A DNA stretch of 64,000 nt from JABDMH01 sp965222645 (GCA_965222645.1 OZ244968.1:5890001-5954000); one strand, 5' to 3'; positions 1-10,411 are shown, counted from the stretch's first letter. Notes: generated by a model not told the origin, from the sequence alone. Translations and numbers: made by a program.

Positions 1-2798
1 ATTATAGGATCTGGTGTGCCATTCTTGTCAAAATCATTTATATAAATACTTACGGGCTGTTTTTGGCTGGCCCGAAACCTCGAATTTATTCCGTGATTTC
101 CGACTACAAAATCGAGATCACCATCACCATCAAGATCCCCGGGTTGTATGCAGTGCCACCATCCTTCTGTTCTTAATCCCTGCACCGGATCCTTTATTTT
201 TTCAAGCTTGCCACCATTGTTTTTAAAGATGGTGATGGGCATCCATTCTCCAACTACGACGAGATCGTCATCATTATCACGATCTATATCAATCCATCTC
301 GCATCCGTGATCATCCCGATTTTTTCCAGATCAGGGGCAACGATCGGGGTTACATTCTTAAATTTTCCCTGGCCATCATTATTTAAAATGTATCCGTTTG
401 TAGACATTCCATAATATCCGGGAGTGATCCGGATTCCAACAAATAAATCGGAGTCACCATCTTGATCGTAATCACTTGTCCTCACGCAAGAACTGGACTC
501 CGGTTTAAAAGTGGGTAGGAACTGAGCAGATCGTGTAAATTTTCCTGTACCGTTATTTAGATACAGTTGATCAACAAGAAGGTTGGGGTTCAACAGAAAT
601 TCGTTTCCACCCCGGCAAACGTAAAGATCCAGATCGGTATCTCCATCGGCATCAAAGAAAATGGCGTCGATATCTTCGTGTGCAGCATCCGGTATAAAAA
701 GTCGTTCGTTCGTGCTTCTGAATGTCTGATCACTATTTTGCATAAAGAGTGCACTGGGCATACCTGCAGCTCCTCCAATAAAAAAGTCTTCCAGACCATC
801 ATTATTAACGTCACCAACACAGATTTTAGGTCCTTCAGTGGAGACCATGTGGTAGATCAGTCTGTCTCGGTCAAAATCAACGAACCGGTTTTCTCTGTGA
901 ATAAAATCAATTTCGATCTCATCCGTAATATTTTTTAGAAGCGGATTGCCGGAGGGTAAACCGGTGTAATCCTGATGATAGACTTCGGTATTTGATTGGT
1001 CTAGGAACAATGTCTGATTGACCGCGACCTCAGTCATAAGAGAGGCCTGATTATCTGGCCAGACCACTTTGATCGAATCTATTACAATCACTTCTCCCAC
1101 TCCGAAATTAAGGCGGTAATCCACTGAGGACTGAAAACCCCTCACGGGTGCGAGTTCTTGATACAGCGTTTTGTCATTGAGATATACCCGGACTTTTGAG
1201 CCAATGGCATAGCTGTTTCTCAAAGTGCCTTTAAGTACGATCTTTATATAATTACCCTGATTATCCAGATCGTTTCTGAAAATGAATGCATGATCATTTA
1301 CATTGTTTATGACCAGATCCATATCTCCGTCATTGTCGAGATCAGCATACGCAGCTCCATTGGAATGACTTGGAATGGCAAGGCCCCATTCGCGAGCTCT
1401 ATTTTTAAAGTTTAAATTACCTTGATTTTTAAATAAATAATTTGGTATCGGTGTAGAGGGAATCGTGTCGATCAGTTTTTTATAGTTTACTCCTTCCTCG
1501 GTAACTACTTGCCGCACGATTTCCTCATTGGAGACAAAATTAATGTAGTCCTGATCAATGATATCCTTAAAAAGTCCGTTTGCCACAAAAAGGTCTTTCA
1601 GCCCATCGTTGTCAAAATCACACATCAATGCACCCCAGCTCCAGTCGGTGGCCTCTACACCCGCCAATCGGCCAATTTCGCTAAAAGTCCCGTCTCCATT
1701 GTTGAGCTGCAGGACATTCCGCGTAAATTGGTGGTAATACCCGTTAGCGACATTGTATTGATAGGTGTCCCAACTTTCAAAAGTCATTTTAGTCTTAAAT
1801 CTGGCCTCATCTTCAGGTAGCATTTCAGTCACAAATATTTCGGGAAACCCGTCGTTATTGATATCGGCAATATCGGCTCCCATTGAAGCTACACTCAGAG
1901 ACAGAATTTGATTTTCAAGATCCTCTTTAAAAGTGCCGTCACCATTGTTCATATAGAGATAATCCCGCTCGAAAAAGTCATTAGAGACAAAAATATCCAT
2001 CCAGCCATCCAGATTAATATCGGCTACTGTCACGCCCAATCCAAAGCCTATTTCACTACCGTAAATACCGGCTTGCTGACTGACGTCAGTAAAAAAATTA
2101 TCATCATTTCTAAAAAGTTTATCGCCTCCAAGATCGTCTCTCACCGGCCGCTGATTTTTCATGCGATTAAAGTCAAAAATAGACCGGTAGGAATTATTGA
2201 GAAGATATGCATCGAGATCCCCATCTCTGTCATAATCAAAAAAAGCGGTGTGAGTGCCGTAGCCTCGATCTGCCAGGTTGTATTTTTGTGCTTCCTCCGA
2301 AAATCTCGGTAAATTGTTTTCATTGAGGCCGAGATTTATAAATAATTCATTTTGTTTATTGTCGCCTGTGCGGTCGCCGGAATTGCACACATATAGATCG
2401 AGCCATCCATCGCCATTTATATCTGCGGCAGTTACCCCGGTGCACCAAGACTTGGCACCTGCCACACCGGCCTCTTCCGTGATGTCCTCAAAGGTGAGAT
2501 CGCCATTTCCAATAAAGAGTCTATTGGACAGCATGTTAGCTGTCAGATAGATATCAACGATTCCATCATTATTAAAATCACCGACGGCAACACCACCGCC
2601 ATTGTAAAAATTACGATACGTGTATATATTGAATTCCTCATCATACGCCAGGTCATTGGAAAAGGTAACGCCGGTACTTTCAGGTGGCAACAAGCTGAAG
2701 CCACTCTCCATTGGCTCTTCAAATTTTTCCTTGACGCAAGAAAAAGCCAAGAAAGCTGTTGTCAAGACAAGTAGTGCCAACAAACGTTCTGTTTCCAT
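1..2798 (-). CDS. FG-GAP/VCBS repeat lipoprotein, CRTAC1-like (partial, C-terminus beyond window)
   Basis: Open frame of about 932 codons running off the left edge, so the C-terminus is missing. It begins with a lipoprotein signal (hydrophobic residues 6-20, lipobox AFSC with Cys21) and then carries about a dozen calcium-binding-loop repeats of the D-x-N/D-x-D-G type (for example GDFNNDG, ADINGDG, FDYDRDG, ADLDNDG, GDLDGDG), each beginning a beta-propeller blade. A segment in the middle (KVRVYLNDK...) resembles the ASPIC/UnbV domain. Such proteins commonly sit beside SusCD in Bacteroidota and are thought to be surface-exposed binding proteins; the substrate is unknown. Its ATG shares a base with the stop of the upstream lipoprotein gene (TAATG), which suggests translational coupling. 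Family assignment is firm, role is inferred. Confidence 0.9.
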   Translation of the reverse strand, partial: METERLLALLVLTTAFLAFSCVKEKFEEPMESGFSLLPPESTGVTFSNDLAYDEEFNIYTYRNFYNGGGVAVGDFNNDGIVDIYLTANMLSNRLFIGNGDLTFEDITEEAGVAGAKSWCTGVTAADINGDGWLDLYVCNSGDRTGDNKQNELFINLGLNENNLPRFSEEAQKYNLADRGYGTHTAFFDYDRDGDLDAYLLNNSYRSIFDFNRMKNQRPVRDDLGGDKLFRNDDNFFTDVSQQAGIYGSEIGFGLGVTVADINLDGWMDIFVSNDFFERDYLYMNNGDGTFKEDLENQILSLSVASMGADIADINNDGFPEIFVTEMLPEDEARFKTKMTFESWDTYQYNVANGYYHQFTRNVLQLNNGDGTFSEIGRLAGVEATDWSWGALMCDFDNDGLKDLFVANGLFKDIIDQDYINFVSNEEIVRQVVTEEGVNYKKLIDTIPSTPIPNYLFKNQGNLNFKNRAREWGLAIPSHSNGAAYADLDNDGDMDLVINNVNDHAFIFRNDLDNQGNYIKIVLKGTLRNSYAIGSKVRVYLNDKTLYQELAPVRGFQSSVDYRLNFGVGEVIVIDSIKVVWPDNQASLMTEVAVNQTLFLDQSNTEVYHQDYTGLPSGNPLLKNITDEIEIDFIHRENRFVDFDRDRLIYHMVSTEGPKICVGDVNNDGLEDFFIGGAAGMPSALFMQNSDQTFRSTNERLFIPDAAHEDIDAIFFDADGDTDLDLYVCRGGNEFLLNPNLLVDQLYLNNGTGKFTRSAQFLPTFKPESSSCVRTSDYDQDGDSDLFVGIRITPGYYGMSTNGYILNNDGQGKFKNVTPIVAPDLEKIGMITDARWIDIDRDNDDDLVVVGEWMPITIFKNNGGKLEKIKDPVQGLRTEGWWHCIQPGDLDGDGDLDFVVGNHGINSRFRASQKQPVSIYINDFDKNGTPDPI

Positions 2799-3403
2799 TA
2801 ATCTTGTTCCGCTTTTTTCCTTTTCTCAATTTCCTTTACCAATGGCAAGTCGACAATATCAACGAATACTTTGCTGTCGTCTGTGTTGTAAATCGATATC
2901 CTGCGATTGCCATCTATTTTTACCAATGCATCTCCACCGATTTTGTAGGGATTCTCGATTTTGATAAATCCCGTTCCAAACCATTTTTCCATGAGCGAGT
3001 GCACTTCTAGCTTGAGACTATCGGCAAAGAGGTGTTTGTTCCAGGGGGCCCAGGCAGTATAGTTAAATTCGATAGGCATTTCTGCAATTTTCCCATTGTG
3101 GAATTTAGGATAAAAGTCCATTCCGGCAGGATGTTTAAAATCCGGGACTTCATAATAGACGGAAGTATTTGATGCACCTTGCTTGATCAGGCCCTTCTTA
3201 TTTAGTTCCCAGCAGTGGGTATAGAAGTCTTTCGATGGCATTCCCAAATAAAGGCCGAAAAACAAGCTGTCAAATCGTTCATTTCTGGCCAATTCCCGGG
3301 CTTCCATGGCGACGTATGCACTGGCACTGTGATCACAAGCAGTGTACATAATAATGCCCATCGCTGAATAGAGTAGAGGTCTTGTTATTCTCAAAAGCCT
3401 CAT
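2798..3403 (-). CDS. hypothetical lipoprotein of a SusCD operon
   Basis: I do not recognise a named family. I prefer the start at 3403, giving about 201 residues, because it places a lipoprotein signal (positively charged MRLLRITR, hydrophobic stretch, lipobox MYTAC with Cys23) at the N-terminus; an in-frame upstream ATG at 3454 would add 17 residues without a signal. The mature part is a soluble domain of mixed charge with no obvious catalytic motif. The stop overlaps the start of the FG-GAP gene (TAATG), so the two are probably co-translated and work together at the outer membrane. A terminator-like hairpin at 3590-3636 separates it from susD, so it may have its own promoter or depend on read-through. 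Confidence 0.75.
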   Translation of the reverse strand: MRLLRITRPLLYSAMGIIMYTACDHSASAYVAMEARELARNERFDSLFFGLYLGMPSKDFYTHCWELNKKGLIKQGASNTSVYYEVPDFKHPAGMDFYPKFHNGKIAEMPIEFNYTAWAPWNKHLFADSLKLEVHSLMEKWFGTGFIKIENPYKIGGDALVKIDGNRRISIYNTDDSKVFVDIVDLPLVKEIEKRKKAEQD

Positions 3404-3589
3404 AGAAGCAGGTTTTGTTCTGAGACCAAATGAAGCCCACACGTAAAAACACAAAGACTAATCAGGCACTTAAAGGAAAACGAAAATCTCCCTGCTTCGC
3501 TTATCTCCAGACAGACAGGGCCAAAAGAGCCATTCTTAATTTGGCAACCTTTTCTGAGTAGACTCAATAGTGCTCTCACAATCATTAAA

Positions 3590-3636
3590 GTTAAATAAAA
3601 AGGCCCCGATAAAGCATAGAACATCTTTATCAGGGT
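3590..3636 (-). terminator. rho-independent terminator after susD
   Basis: On the minus strand an 11-bp stem (3625-3635 pairing with 3604-3614, one G-T wobble, 10-base loop) is followed directly by a T-rich run (CCTTTTTATTTAA). It lies about 90 bases past the susD stop and 190 bases before the next start. It could partly uncouple susCD expression from the two genes downstream. Confidence 0.7.
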
Positions 3637-3723
3637 CTTTCTACTTGCTTAAATCTATCTGTCAATTCAAGCTAGAACTTGATAGATTCAAATTCTACTG
3701 CCATTTGCAAATTTTGCCATTTG

Positions 3724-5313
3724 TTAATAACACGGATTTTGTATCAGATTTGTATTCGCATCTGTTTGTGCCTTGGGGATTGGGAAAACTTCATGGCACT
3801 CCTCAGAGGGAGGTTTTTCCCACCATTCATCTGTAAATACCCCAAAACGAATTTGGTCTGTGCGTCTGTGGCACTCGAGGTACATTTCTCGTCCCCGCTC
3901 AGCTAAAAGATTTTCGGCATTGAGTTCTGTAAAGCCATCTACGCCGGCTCTACGCCGGATTTGGTTGACGAGTTCAAGTGCTTCCGCATTTCCGGGATCC
4001 ATGCGCCATAGAGCTTCAGCCCGCATCAACAATACATCGGAATATCTGAATACTGGGTAATCGTTATTCATATTTGATCGTCCTCCCACCTCAAATTCGA
4101 ACTTTGCAGCACGTGCTCCGGCTTCACGCCAGGCTTCAGGAAAAAGTTCGTTTACCTCTGCTCTCAAGGTATAGGGCTCACCGTCTGGATCTGTTCCGCT
4201 GGCGGCAGTACCTGCATCTGTCAGTCTCTCCTTTCCGGTTACATCCCACTGTGGGCCTACCAGAAAATTACCCCTCACCGTGGAAGGACCATCTTCAGTA
4301 TTTGGTTTCCCTTTTCGGAGATCATTGTCCTCATAAGAGTTGTAAAACTCTTCCAAAGTGCACCAGCCATTCCAGGGTTGCGCCTGCAAGTTGTAGGTCT
4401 GCTGGTTGAGATAACTCAATGTTTGCATCACAATATTTAGTCCTCCAGCAAACACCGCATCGTATGGAATGGCGAGAATAAATTCGGAAGAGCCCGAGTT
4501 ATCGATATCGAAGTTGGCGAAATAATCCGGCTCAATAGAATAGTTTCCGCTGTTAATAATTGTCGCACACGCATCGGCCGCTTTCTGCCACTGCGGAGTA
4601 CCTGTGTACACTTCTGCATTGAGATAGAGTTTGGCCAGGGCCATCTGGATGACCATGGAGTTTACTCTGCCATAAGTCGTACCATCCACCCCCTGATTTA
4701 CATCTGGGAGGGCTGCGGTCAATGCGCTTTCTACGAACGAGTAGACCTCGGCCCGGGTCTTTGTGGGGGGATTGGGATCGGCATCCGCAAATGAGGTCAC
4801 AATGGGTACATTACCGTACAAATCCATGAGCCACATATAATATATGGCGCGAAGGCCTTCCAGCTCACTGATAAACGGATCTGTAAGGGGATTTCCAAGT
4901 TCTTCAAACTGAGAGATCAAGCGGTTGCACGCATTGACACCTGCAAAAAGGAAATTCCAGGTGTTGGTCACGGTTGGGTCCTCAGCTGTCCACAGATGCT
5001 GATGCAATCGCACCCAATGACCACCATCACCCCAGTCAGGACCACGGGTAGGTACCACCATCTCATCTGAACTCACCTCCTGAGCGGCATAAAGGGAGGT
5101 TGTACCCATATATCCGTACAGAGATGTGTAGGCAGCTCCAAGTGCAGATATTAATTCGTCTTCCGTCTGGAAGAAATTTTCCGCTGTTACCTGACTGAAG
5201 ATTTCTTCATCCAGGTCTGTACAGGCGGGTATGAAGGCAAGCATTAGCATTGCTATCATGCCGGCCTTTAGATAATATTTAAACTTTTTCATTTTTAATT
5301 TTTTTCTAGACAT
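3724..5313 (-). CDS. RagB/SusD-family nutrient-binding outer-membrane lipoprotein
   Basis: 529 residues, usual length for SusD. Signal peptide with lipobox FIPAC, Cys31 in this numbering, then the typical SusD start (TDLDEEIFSQVTAENFFQTE) and helical TPR-like body with residues such as ALRAIYYMWLMDLYGNVPIV (family motif RALAYFxLVxxFGxVP) near 135-160, and the C-terminal RGREMYLECHRRTDQIRFG signature near 480. SusD proteins lie on the cell surface as the lid over SusC and bind the incoming oligosaccharide or other polymer fragment. An in-frame ATG at residue 8 is an equally good start. It follows susC by only 12 bases, so the two are one transcript. Substrate cannot be read from the sequence; no glycoside hydrolase is adjacent. 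Confidence 0.96.
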   Translation of the reverse strand: MSRKKLKMKKFKYYLKAGMIAMLMLAFIPACTDLDEEIFSQVTAENFFQTEDELISALGAAYTSLYGYMGTTSLYAAQEVSSDEMVVPTRGPDWGDGGHWVRLHQHLWTAEDPTVTNTWNFLFAGVNACNRLISQFEELGNPLTDPFISELEGLRAIYYMWLMDLYGNVPIVTSFADADPNPPTKTRAEVYSFVESALTAALPDVNQGVDGTTYGRVNSMVIQMALAKLYLNAEVYTGTPQWQKAADACATIINSGNYSIEPDYFANFDIDNSGSSEFILAIPYDAVFAGGLNIVMQTLSYLNQQTYNLQAQPWNGWCTLEEFYNSYEDNDLRKGKPNTEDGPSTVRGNFLVGPQWDVTGKERLTDAGTAASGTDPDGEPYTLRAEVNELFPEAWREAGARAAKFEFEVGGRSNMNNDYPVFRYSDVLLMRAEALWRMDPGNAEALELVNQIRRRAGVDGFTELNAENLLAERGREMYLECHRRTDQIRFGVFTDEWWEKPPSEECHEVFPIPKAQTDANTNLIQNPCY

Positions 5314-5325
5314 GACAGCAAGAAT

Positions 5326-8274
5326 TTAGAGACCTAAATTGATTCCAAATGTATAGCCACGTGCTGTGAAGTAGGTATTTCTCCTATCAATGCCCGGAGC
5401 CAAAGATCCGAAGTCACTGTCATCTTCCAGACGAGGTTCTGGAGAAACTCCGGAATAACCTGTAATCGTAAAGAGGTTCTGTCCCGTCACAAAAAAGCGG
5501 ATCTTACTAAATCCACCTGGTAGTCCGTCGGGATTCAGCGTGTATCCGACCGTCATGTTATCGAGTTTCAGAAAATCTGCTTTTTCGACATGGTAACTTC
5601 CAAATTGTGGTTGATCGGTAAGATCCTTGACATTGGAAGATGTACGCAGGATATTGTAAGCACTGATCTGACTGGGTGCCTCGTAAAATGCCCGGAAAGT
5701 ATTGATCATTTCATGACCAAATACACCCCGGAAAAATACATTGACATCAAAATTTCCGAGTGCAAAATTGTTATTCAAACCAATATTGTACTTCGGAAAT
5801 CCATTGCCAAGTACAGTCCTGTCTTTTATTTTATCAACACCATCACCAGTTAGGTCGATGATATTCCAATTGCCATCTTCGTCAACAAGTTGATCATGAT
5901 CGTAGGATAGTCCCCAGAACTGACCAATTGGTTTCCCTTCCTCCAGCCTGATCAATGGAGTCCCGTTTTGACCAGGTGATCCCAGATTGGCACCATCTCT
6001 GAATCCCCCCAGGGTAACTCCCCTTTCTTCATCGGTCAGGGATACAAGCTCCGGCGTAAACCACCGGCTACCTGTAAAGTCAATCTGCCACGTACGGCCG
6101 GGACCAAGTGGGATGTTGTAACCCAATGTCAATTCCAATCCCTGATTCTTCACCTCGCCTACATTAAACCATGTCCGGTCGAAGAAATTTGGCGGAACAG
6201 GCACATTAAAAAAGAAAATGCCGTCTTTGGTGGTCGCATCGTAATACTCCAGCGATCCCGTAAGACGATAATCAAGCAGTGAGAAATCGAGCCCGACATT
6301 AATATCAGATTTGGTTTCCCATTTCAGATTTGGATTCGGGTTGGATATCGGTCCAAAACTCTGTACAAATCCTCCATTAAAAAAGAAATTTCCCGTAGGT
6401 CCAAATCGCTGCAAAGACAAATAGGGATCGGCGACATTGTTACCGGTTACCCCATAACCCACACGTAACTTCAATTGATCAAATCCAGTTATACCTGCAG
6501 CCCTTACGAGATCAACTCCCGCAGAAACAGCGGGAAATAATCCCCATTTTTCGTCGGCTCCAAATCGAGAAGATCCTTCCTGGCGCAAACTTCCACTGAA
6601 GAAATAGGTGTCGTTAAAATTCAATGTGGCACGACCAAAAAATGCGATCAATTTGCTCAGAGATCTTCCTGAACCCACACCTGCATTACCCGTTGCAAAA
6701 TCTTGGGCGGCTGATATATTATTGTATTGAAATGCATCAGTGAGAAAATTACCCGCACTGAGTCCAAATCCTTCCGAATTAAAGTCTTGATATTCATACG
6801 CAGCGAGCACACCTAAATCAGTGTTGTTGCCAATAGTTGATTTGTAGTTTGCTTCAATACGGAACAATCGATCTTCATCTTCCTGGTTGTTTCGCTCTAC
6901 TCGTCCATTTGCATTTTCTCCTACCCAAAAGCTGTTTTTATCAAAATAACGCGATTCATTTTCATTGGATCGTTGTTGTGAATAAAATACACTGGTAGAC
7001 AGTGCATCGGTAAGCTGATAATCTCCCCGGATATTCCCGGTAAGTGTTTTGATTTTTTCCAAACTTGAATTCTGTTCGATTATCGCCACCGGATTATAGT
7101 AATCAAAGAGTACTTGCTGAGCATATCCATCCCAGCGATCATTTCCGTCACGTACGGGAGAAGTGGGATTATATATGGTAGCATATCGGAAGGCCTCTTC
7201 AAAACCGAGACTTGCATCCTCGGTGCTCGTTGCCAGATTGGCCGTGACCGTCAAACGGTCATTCAGTGCTTTCTGACTTAAGTTGGCCCGGAGGTTCACC
7301 CGTTCAAAGCCGGTGGTGCGGGCAATCCCATTGACATCGCGGTAATTTCCAGAAATTCGATATGTGGTACCGGCGTTTCCACCACTGAGTGAGATATTGT
7401 GCAAATGGGTTACTCCCGTCTCCATAATCTCATCAAACCAATCTGTACTTGAGCCCAAATCATTTCCACCGCCAAAAGCGCGATACTCATCGGGATCAAG
7501 AACATTGGTTACATTATCTTTCACGTCAAAGGTGACCTGACCTGTGTATTCCACTCTGGATGTTCCGGCCTGTCCCTTTTTTGTTGTAATCAGGATTACA
7601 CCTGAGGCACCTCGAGTACCATAGATCGCTGCGGCAGATCCATCCTTCAGCACGTCTATCGATTCGATGTCCTGTGGTTCGACACTGTTCAGATCTCCTC
7701 CGAGTACACCGTCGATGACGACAAGCGGTTCGGTGCTTGCGCCGATCGTCGACAGGCCTCTCAGACGGATACTAAAATTTCCGTTGGGGTTTGATCCGGG
7801 CTTGGCGATGACCAATCCTCCCACCTTCCCCTGCAGGAGTTGTGTGGGATCATTTACGTTTCCCTGATTGAAGTCATCCGCACTAACGTGTGCAATTGAT
7901 CCGGTGACTTCTTTGGCTTTTTGTGTTCCGTACCCCGTTACGACAACTTCTTCCAATTCTGTTCCAGCAGCCAGTGAAACGTCAATTGAAGAACGATCAT
8001 CAATTGGGATTTCGACAGTGGAATACCCTGTGTAAGAAAAGATGAGAATCGATCCCCCCTCGGGAACATCGATTGTGTAGGTACCATCAAAGTCGGTGAT
8101 TGTCCCAACTGAGGTGCCCTGCACCAAAATGCTGGCTCCCAGGAGAGGATCACCAGAATCCTGATCGGAGACGGACCCCGTGATGGTGCGCTGACCGTAG
8201 ACCCATCCTGCCATCAGCATGACAAGTAGGGCAAGCAGCGGCTTCTTTAGGTAGAGCTTTTGAATAGGCTTCAT
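5326..8274 (-). CDS. SusC/RagA-family TonB-dependent outer-membrane transporter
   Basis: About 982 residues from the chosen ATG at 8274 (an upstream in-frame ATG at 8286 adds four). Signal peptide ends near WVYGQ; a carboxypeptidase-D-regulatory-like beta-sandwich follows (TITGSVSDQDSGDPLLGASILVQG), then the TonB box/plug region (LEEVVVTGYGTQ, LVVIDGV, DVLKDGSAAAIYGTRGASGV) and a long 22-strand barrel ending in an aromatic-rich strand. It imports polymer fragments through the outer membrane using TonB energy with its SusD partner just downstream. First gene of the operon; its promoter must lie in the 300-base gap shared with the divergent symporter gene. Length and domain order are standard for the family. 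Confidence 0.97.
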   Translation of the reverse strand: MKPIQKLYLKKPLLALLVMLMAGWVYGQRTITGSVSDQDSGDPLLGASILVQGTSVGTITDFDGTYTIDVPEGGSILIFSYTGYSTVEIPIDDRSSIDVSLAAGTELEEVVVTGYGTQKAKEVTGSIAHVSADDFNQGNVNDPTQLLQGKVGGLVIAKPGSNPNGNFSIRLRGLSTIGASTEPLVVIDGVLGGDLNSVEPQDIESIDVLKDGSAAAIYGTRGASGVILITTKKGQAGTSRVEYTGQVTFDVKDNVTNVLDPDEYRAFGGGNDLGSSTDWFDEIMETGVTHLHNISLSGGNAGTTYRISGNYRDVNGIARTTGFERVNLRANLSQKALNDRLTVTANLATSTEDASLGFEEAFRYATIYNPTSPVRDGNDRWDGYAQQVLFDYYNPVAIIEQNSSLEKIKTLTGNIRGDYQLTDALSTSVFYSQQRSNENESRYFDKNSFWVGENANGRVERNNQEDEDRLFRIEANYKSTIGNNTDLGVLAAYEYQDFNSEGFGLSAGNFLTDAFQYNNISAAQDFATGNAGVGSGRSLSKLIAFFGRATLNFNDTYFFSGSLRQEGSSRFGADEKWGLFPAVSAGVDLVRAAGITGFDQLKLRVGYGVTGNNVADPYLSLQRFGPTGNFFFNGGFVQSFGPISNPNPNLKWETKSDINVGLDFSLLDYRLTGSLEYYDATTKDGIFFFNVPVPPNFFDRTWFNVGEVKNQGLELTLGYNIPLGPGRTWQIDFTGSRWFTPELVSLTDEERGVTLGGFRDGANLGSPGQNGTPLIRLEEGKPIGQFWGLSYDHDQLVDEDGNWNIIDLTGDGVDKIKDRTVLGNGFPKYNIGLNNNFALGNFDVNVFFRGVFGHEMINTFRAFYEAPSQISAYNILRTSSNVKDLTDQPQFGSYHVEKADFLKLDNMTVGYTLNPDGLPGGFSKIRFFVTGQNLFTITGYSGVSPEPRLEDDSDFGSLAPGIDRRNTYFTARGYTFGINLGL

Positions 8275-8586
8275 ACAATGAATCATTTTAGATTTGAAAT
8301 AGCAATTGCAGTTGGTTCTGAAGGGGCTATTGCAATGTTAACAAATCTTTAAGGAAAAATTGAGTGTTTGGTGTATTTGTAATACTTGCACCTTACCTCC
8401 AAGTGACTCTCGTATTATATAAAATATTGATATACAATATATTACGAAATTTGCAATACGATTTTGAAAATACCTTGTAATAGGTTTGTAATAGGTGTGG
8501 TATAATTCTTTGTAGGCCAAAATTGGCGAAAGAGCAATAAATTCTTCATTTTGAGCTGACTTCGTAGAACATGCAAAACGAGTAAT
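8275..8586. promoter_or_regulatory. divergent promoter region between susC and a symporter gene
   Basis: About 310 bases, strongly AT-rich, carrying promoters for both directions. A 17-base inverted repeat at 8424-8440 (ATATTG-ATATA-CAATAT) is a possible operator. On the plus strand a TATAAT at 8501-8506 and TTTG blocks at 8485-8488 and 8509-8512 lie 75-100 bases before the symporter start, but spacing fits neither the sigma70 nor the Bacteroidota TTTG/TAnnTTTG consensus well. No small gene was seen here. Confidence 0.35.
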
Positions 8587-10293
8587 ATGTCTGGATTTAA
8601 CCTGAGTGGGATTGATATAGCCATCATGCTTTTGTATGGTGTTCTTATCATAGGATATGGTCTGTACCATGCCAAAAGGGGAAGCTCTGAGGAATATTTC
8701 CTGGCTGGGCGAAACATGATTTGGCCAATCGTTGGCATATCTCTATTCGCTGCTAATATTTCGAGTTCTACTTTGATTGGATTAGCAGGAGATGCCTTCA
8801 AAACAAACACCCATGTTTTTAATTATGAGTGGCTGGCAGCGGTCATTCTTGTCTTCTTTTCCATCTTTTTCCTTCCGTTCTATCTGAAATCGAGGGTGTA
8901 CACCATGCCAGAGTTTCTCGAGCGGCGATATGATAGCCGGTCGAGATACTATTTTAGTGCCATCACCATCATCGGCAATGTCCTGATTGATACGGCAGCA
9001 GCACTTTACGTTGGGAATATTATCCTCAAGTTGATCTTTCCCGAACTCGATTCGCGGATTATCATTGTCATTCTGGCTTTTGCAGCAGCTGCCTACACGA
9101 TCCCGGGTGGATTAAATTCGGTAATCCAGACGGAAGTCATTCAGGCAATTCTTTTGGTAGTGGGGTCGATTGTTTTGACTTATTATGCGTTTGATCAGGT
9201 AGGTGGATGGTCAGGCATGATTGACGGCTTGAATCAAATGGCGGCAGCCGGTGAGTTTCTCAATGAGGAATCCGGAATTCGACTCAATAATGCTGAGGAA
9301 GTACTCAGTATGGTCCGGCCCTCTAATGATGAATTTATGCCCTGGACTGGTCTTCTCCTTGGAGCACCTATACTCGGATTTTATTTTTGGGCCAATAATC
9401 AGTTCATGGTACAGCGTGTACTGGGTGCCAAAGATCTAAACCATGGTCGATGGGGTGCGCTTTTTGCAGGACTCCTAAAACTACCTGTGATTTTTATTAT
9501 GGTTATCCCTGGCACAATAGCCATTTTACTTTTTAAGGATTTAGATTTAAGTGCATTAAATTACGTCCTGCCTGGTGGTGAAGTTTGTACAAACCTCAAA
9601 GACTGTCCAAACATGACTTATCCCGTCTTATTATCCAGCCTTCTTCCCACTGGTTTTCTGGGACTGGTGCTTGCGGGACTGCTTGCTGCGATGATGTCCA
9701 GCGTATCCGCCACTTTTAACTCTGCCTCTACACTCATTACGATGGATTTTGTAAATAAACTTCGACCAAACCTGACTAGTAAACAGCTAGTGCGAGTCGG
9801 TCAGATATCGACCCTGATCCTCGTGATCCTTGCCTCGTTATGGGCCACACAAATTGATAAAATTGCTGACACTTTGTGGCTGTATCTTCAGCTCGTTTTG
9901 TCATTTATTTGTCCACCGGTAGTTGCCGTCTTTATATTGGGGCTTTTTTGGAAAAAGGCGAATGCTACGGGAGCGATCACGAGCTTATTATGCGGCTTTG
10001 TGATTGCAATTTTTTTATTGGTTTCAAATTCGACTGGTTTATTCCCAGGGATAAATGAGATTCATTTTTTACACAAATCATTTTATTTGTTTGTACTCTG
10101 TGCGGGCATTCACATTATAGTCAGCTATATATCAGGTGGTGGGAAAGACGTCGCTACGGAGTATATCTGGACAAAGGAGCTGATTAATGAAGAGACGGAG
10201 GAATTGAGAGGGTTGCCCTGGTATAAAAATTATCGAATATTAAGTGTACTATTGTTAATCCTCACAGCCCTGTTAGTGGGCTATTTTTGGTAA
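8587..10293 (+). CDS. sodium:solute symporter (SSS/SGLT type)
   Basis: 568 residues with about 14 hydrophobic segments. The N-terminal pattern (DIAIMLLYGVLIIGYGLYHAKR followed by EEYFLAGRNMIWPIVGISLFAANISSSTLIG) and the NNQFMVQRVLGAKDLNHGRWGALFAG segment near residue 270-295 are characteristic of the sodium/glucose-type branch of the SSS family, close to Vibrio SGLT. It would import a sugar or related solute with sodium through the inner membrane. It is divergent from the SusCD operon, so it may take up the products released there. A loop near 325-345 has three cysteines/acidic residues (CTNLKDCPN) not needed by the family. Substrate not determinable from sequence. Confidence 0.93.
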   Translation: MSGFNLSGIDIAIMLLYGVLIIGYGLYHAKRGSSEEYFLAGRNMIWPIVGISLFAANISSSTLIGLAGDAFKTNTHVFNYEWLAAVILVFFSIFFLPFYLKSRVYTMPEFLERRYDSRSRYYFSAITIIGNVLIDTAAALYVGNIILKLIFPELDSRIIIVILAFAAAAYTIPGGLNSVIQTEVIQAILLVVGSIVLTYYAFDQVGGWSGMIDGLNQMAAAGEFLNEESGIRLNNAEEVLSMVRPSNDEFMPWTGLLLGAPILGFYFWANNQFMVQRVLGAKDLNHGRWGALFAGLLKLPVIFIMVIPGTIAILLFKDLDLSALNYVLPGGEVCTNLKDCPNMTYPVLLSSLLPTGFLGLVLAGLLAAMMSSVSATFNSASTLITMDFVNKLRPNLTSKQLVRVGQISTLILVILASLWATQIDKIADTLWLYLQLVLSFICPPVVAVFILGLFWKKANATGAITSLLCGFVIAIFLLVSNSTGLFPGINEIHFLHKSFYLFVLCAGIHIIVSYISGGGKDVATEYIWTKELINEETEELRGLPWYKNYRILSVLLLILTALLVGYFW

Positions 10294-10411
10294 TCTCATT
10301 GTCGAGGAAAACCTTTATAAGGATGAAAGTTTTATCTGATTATCATCTGTTGTGTCCCGGGATTCCTCAGCCATACGCAACCCTTAAAGGAGAAAGGGGA
10401 CTCATTCATAT

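Noticed and set aside
567..938. 123-codon plus-strand frame
   Set aside because: Lies fully inside the minus-strand FG-GAP gene, which shows repeated DxDxDG motifs; the plus frame has no family features.
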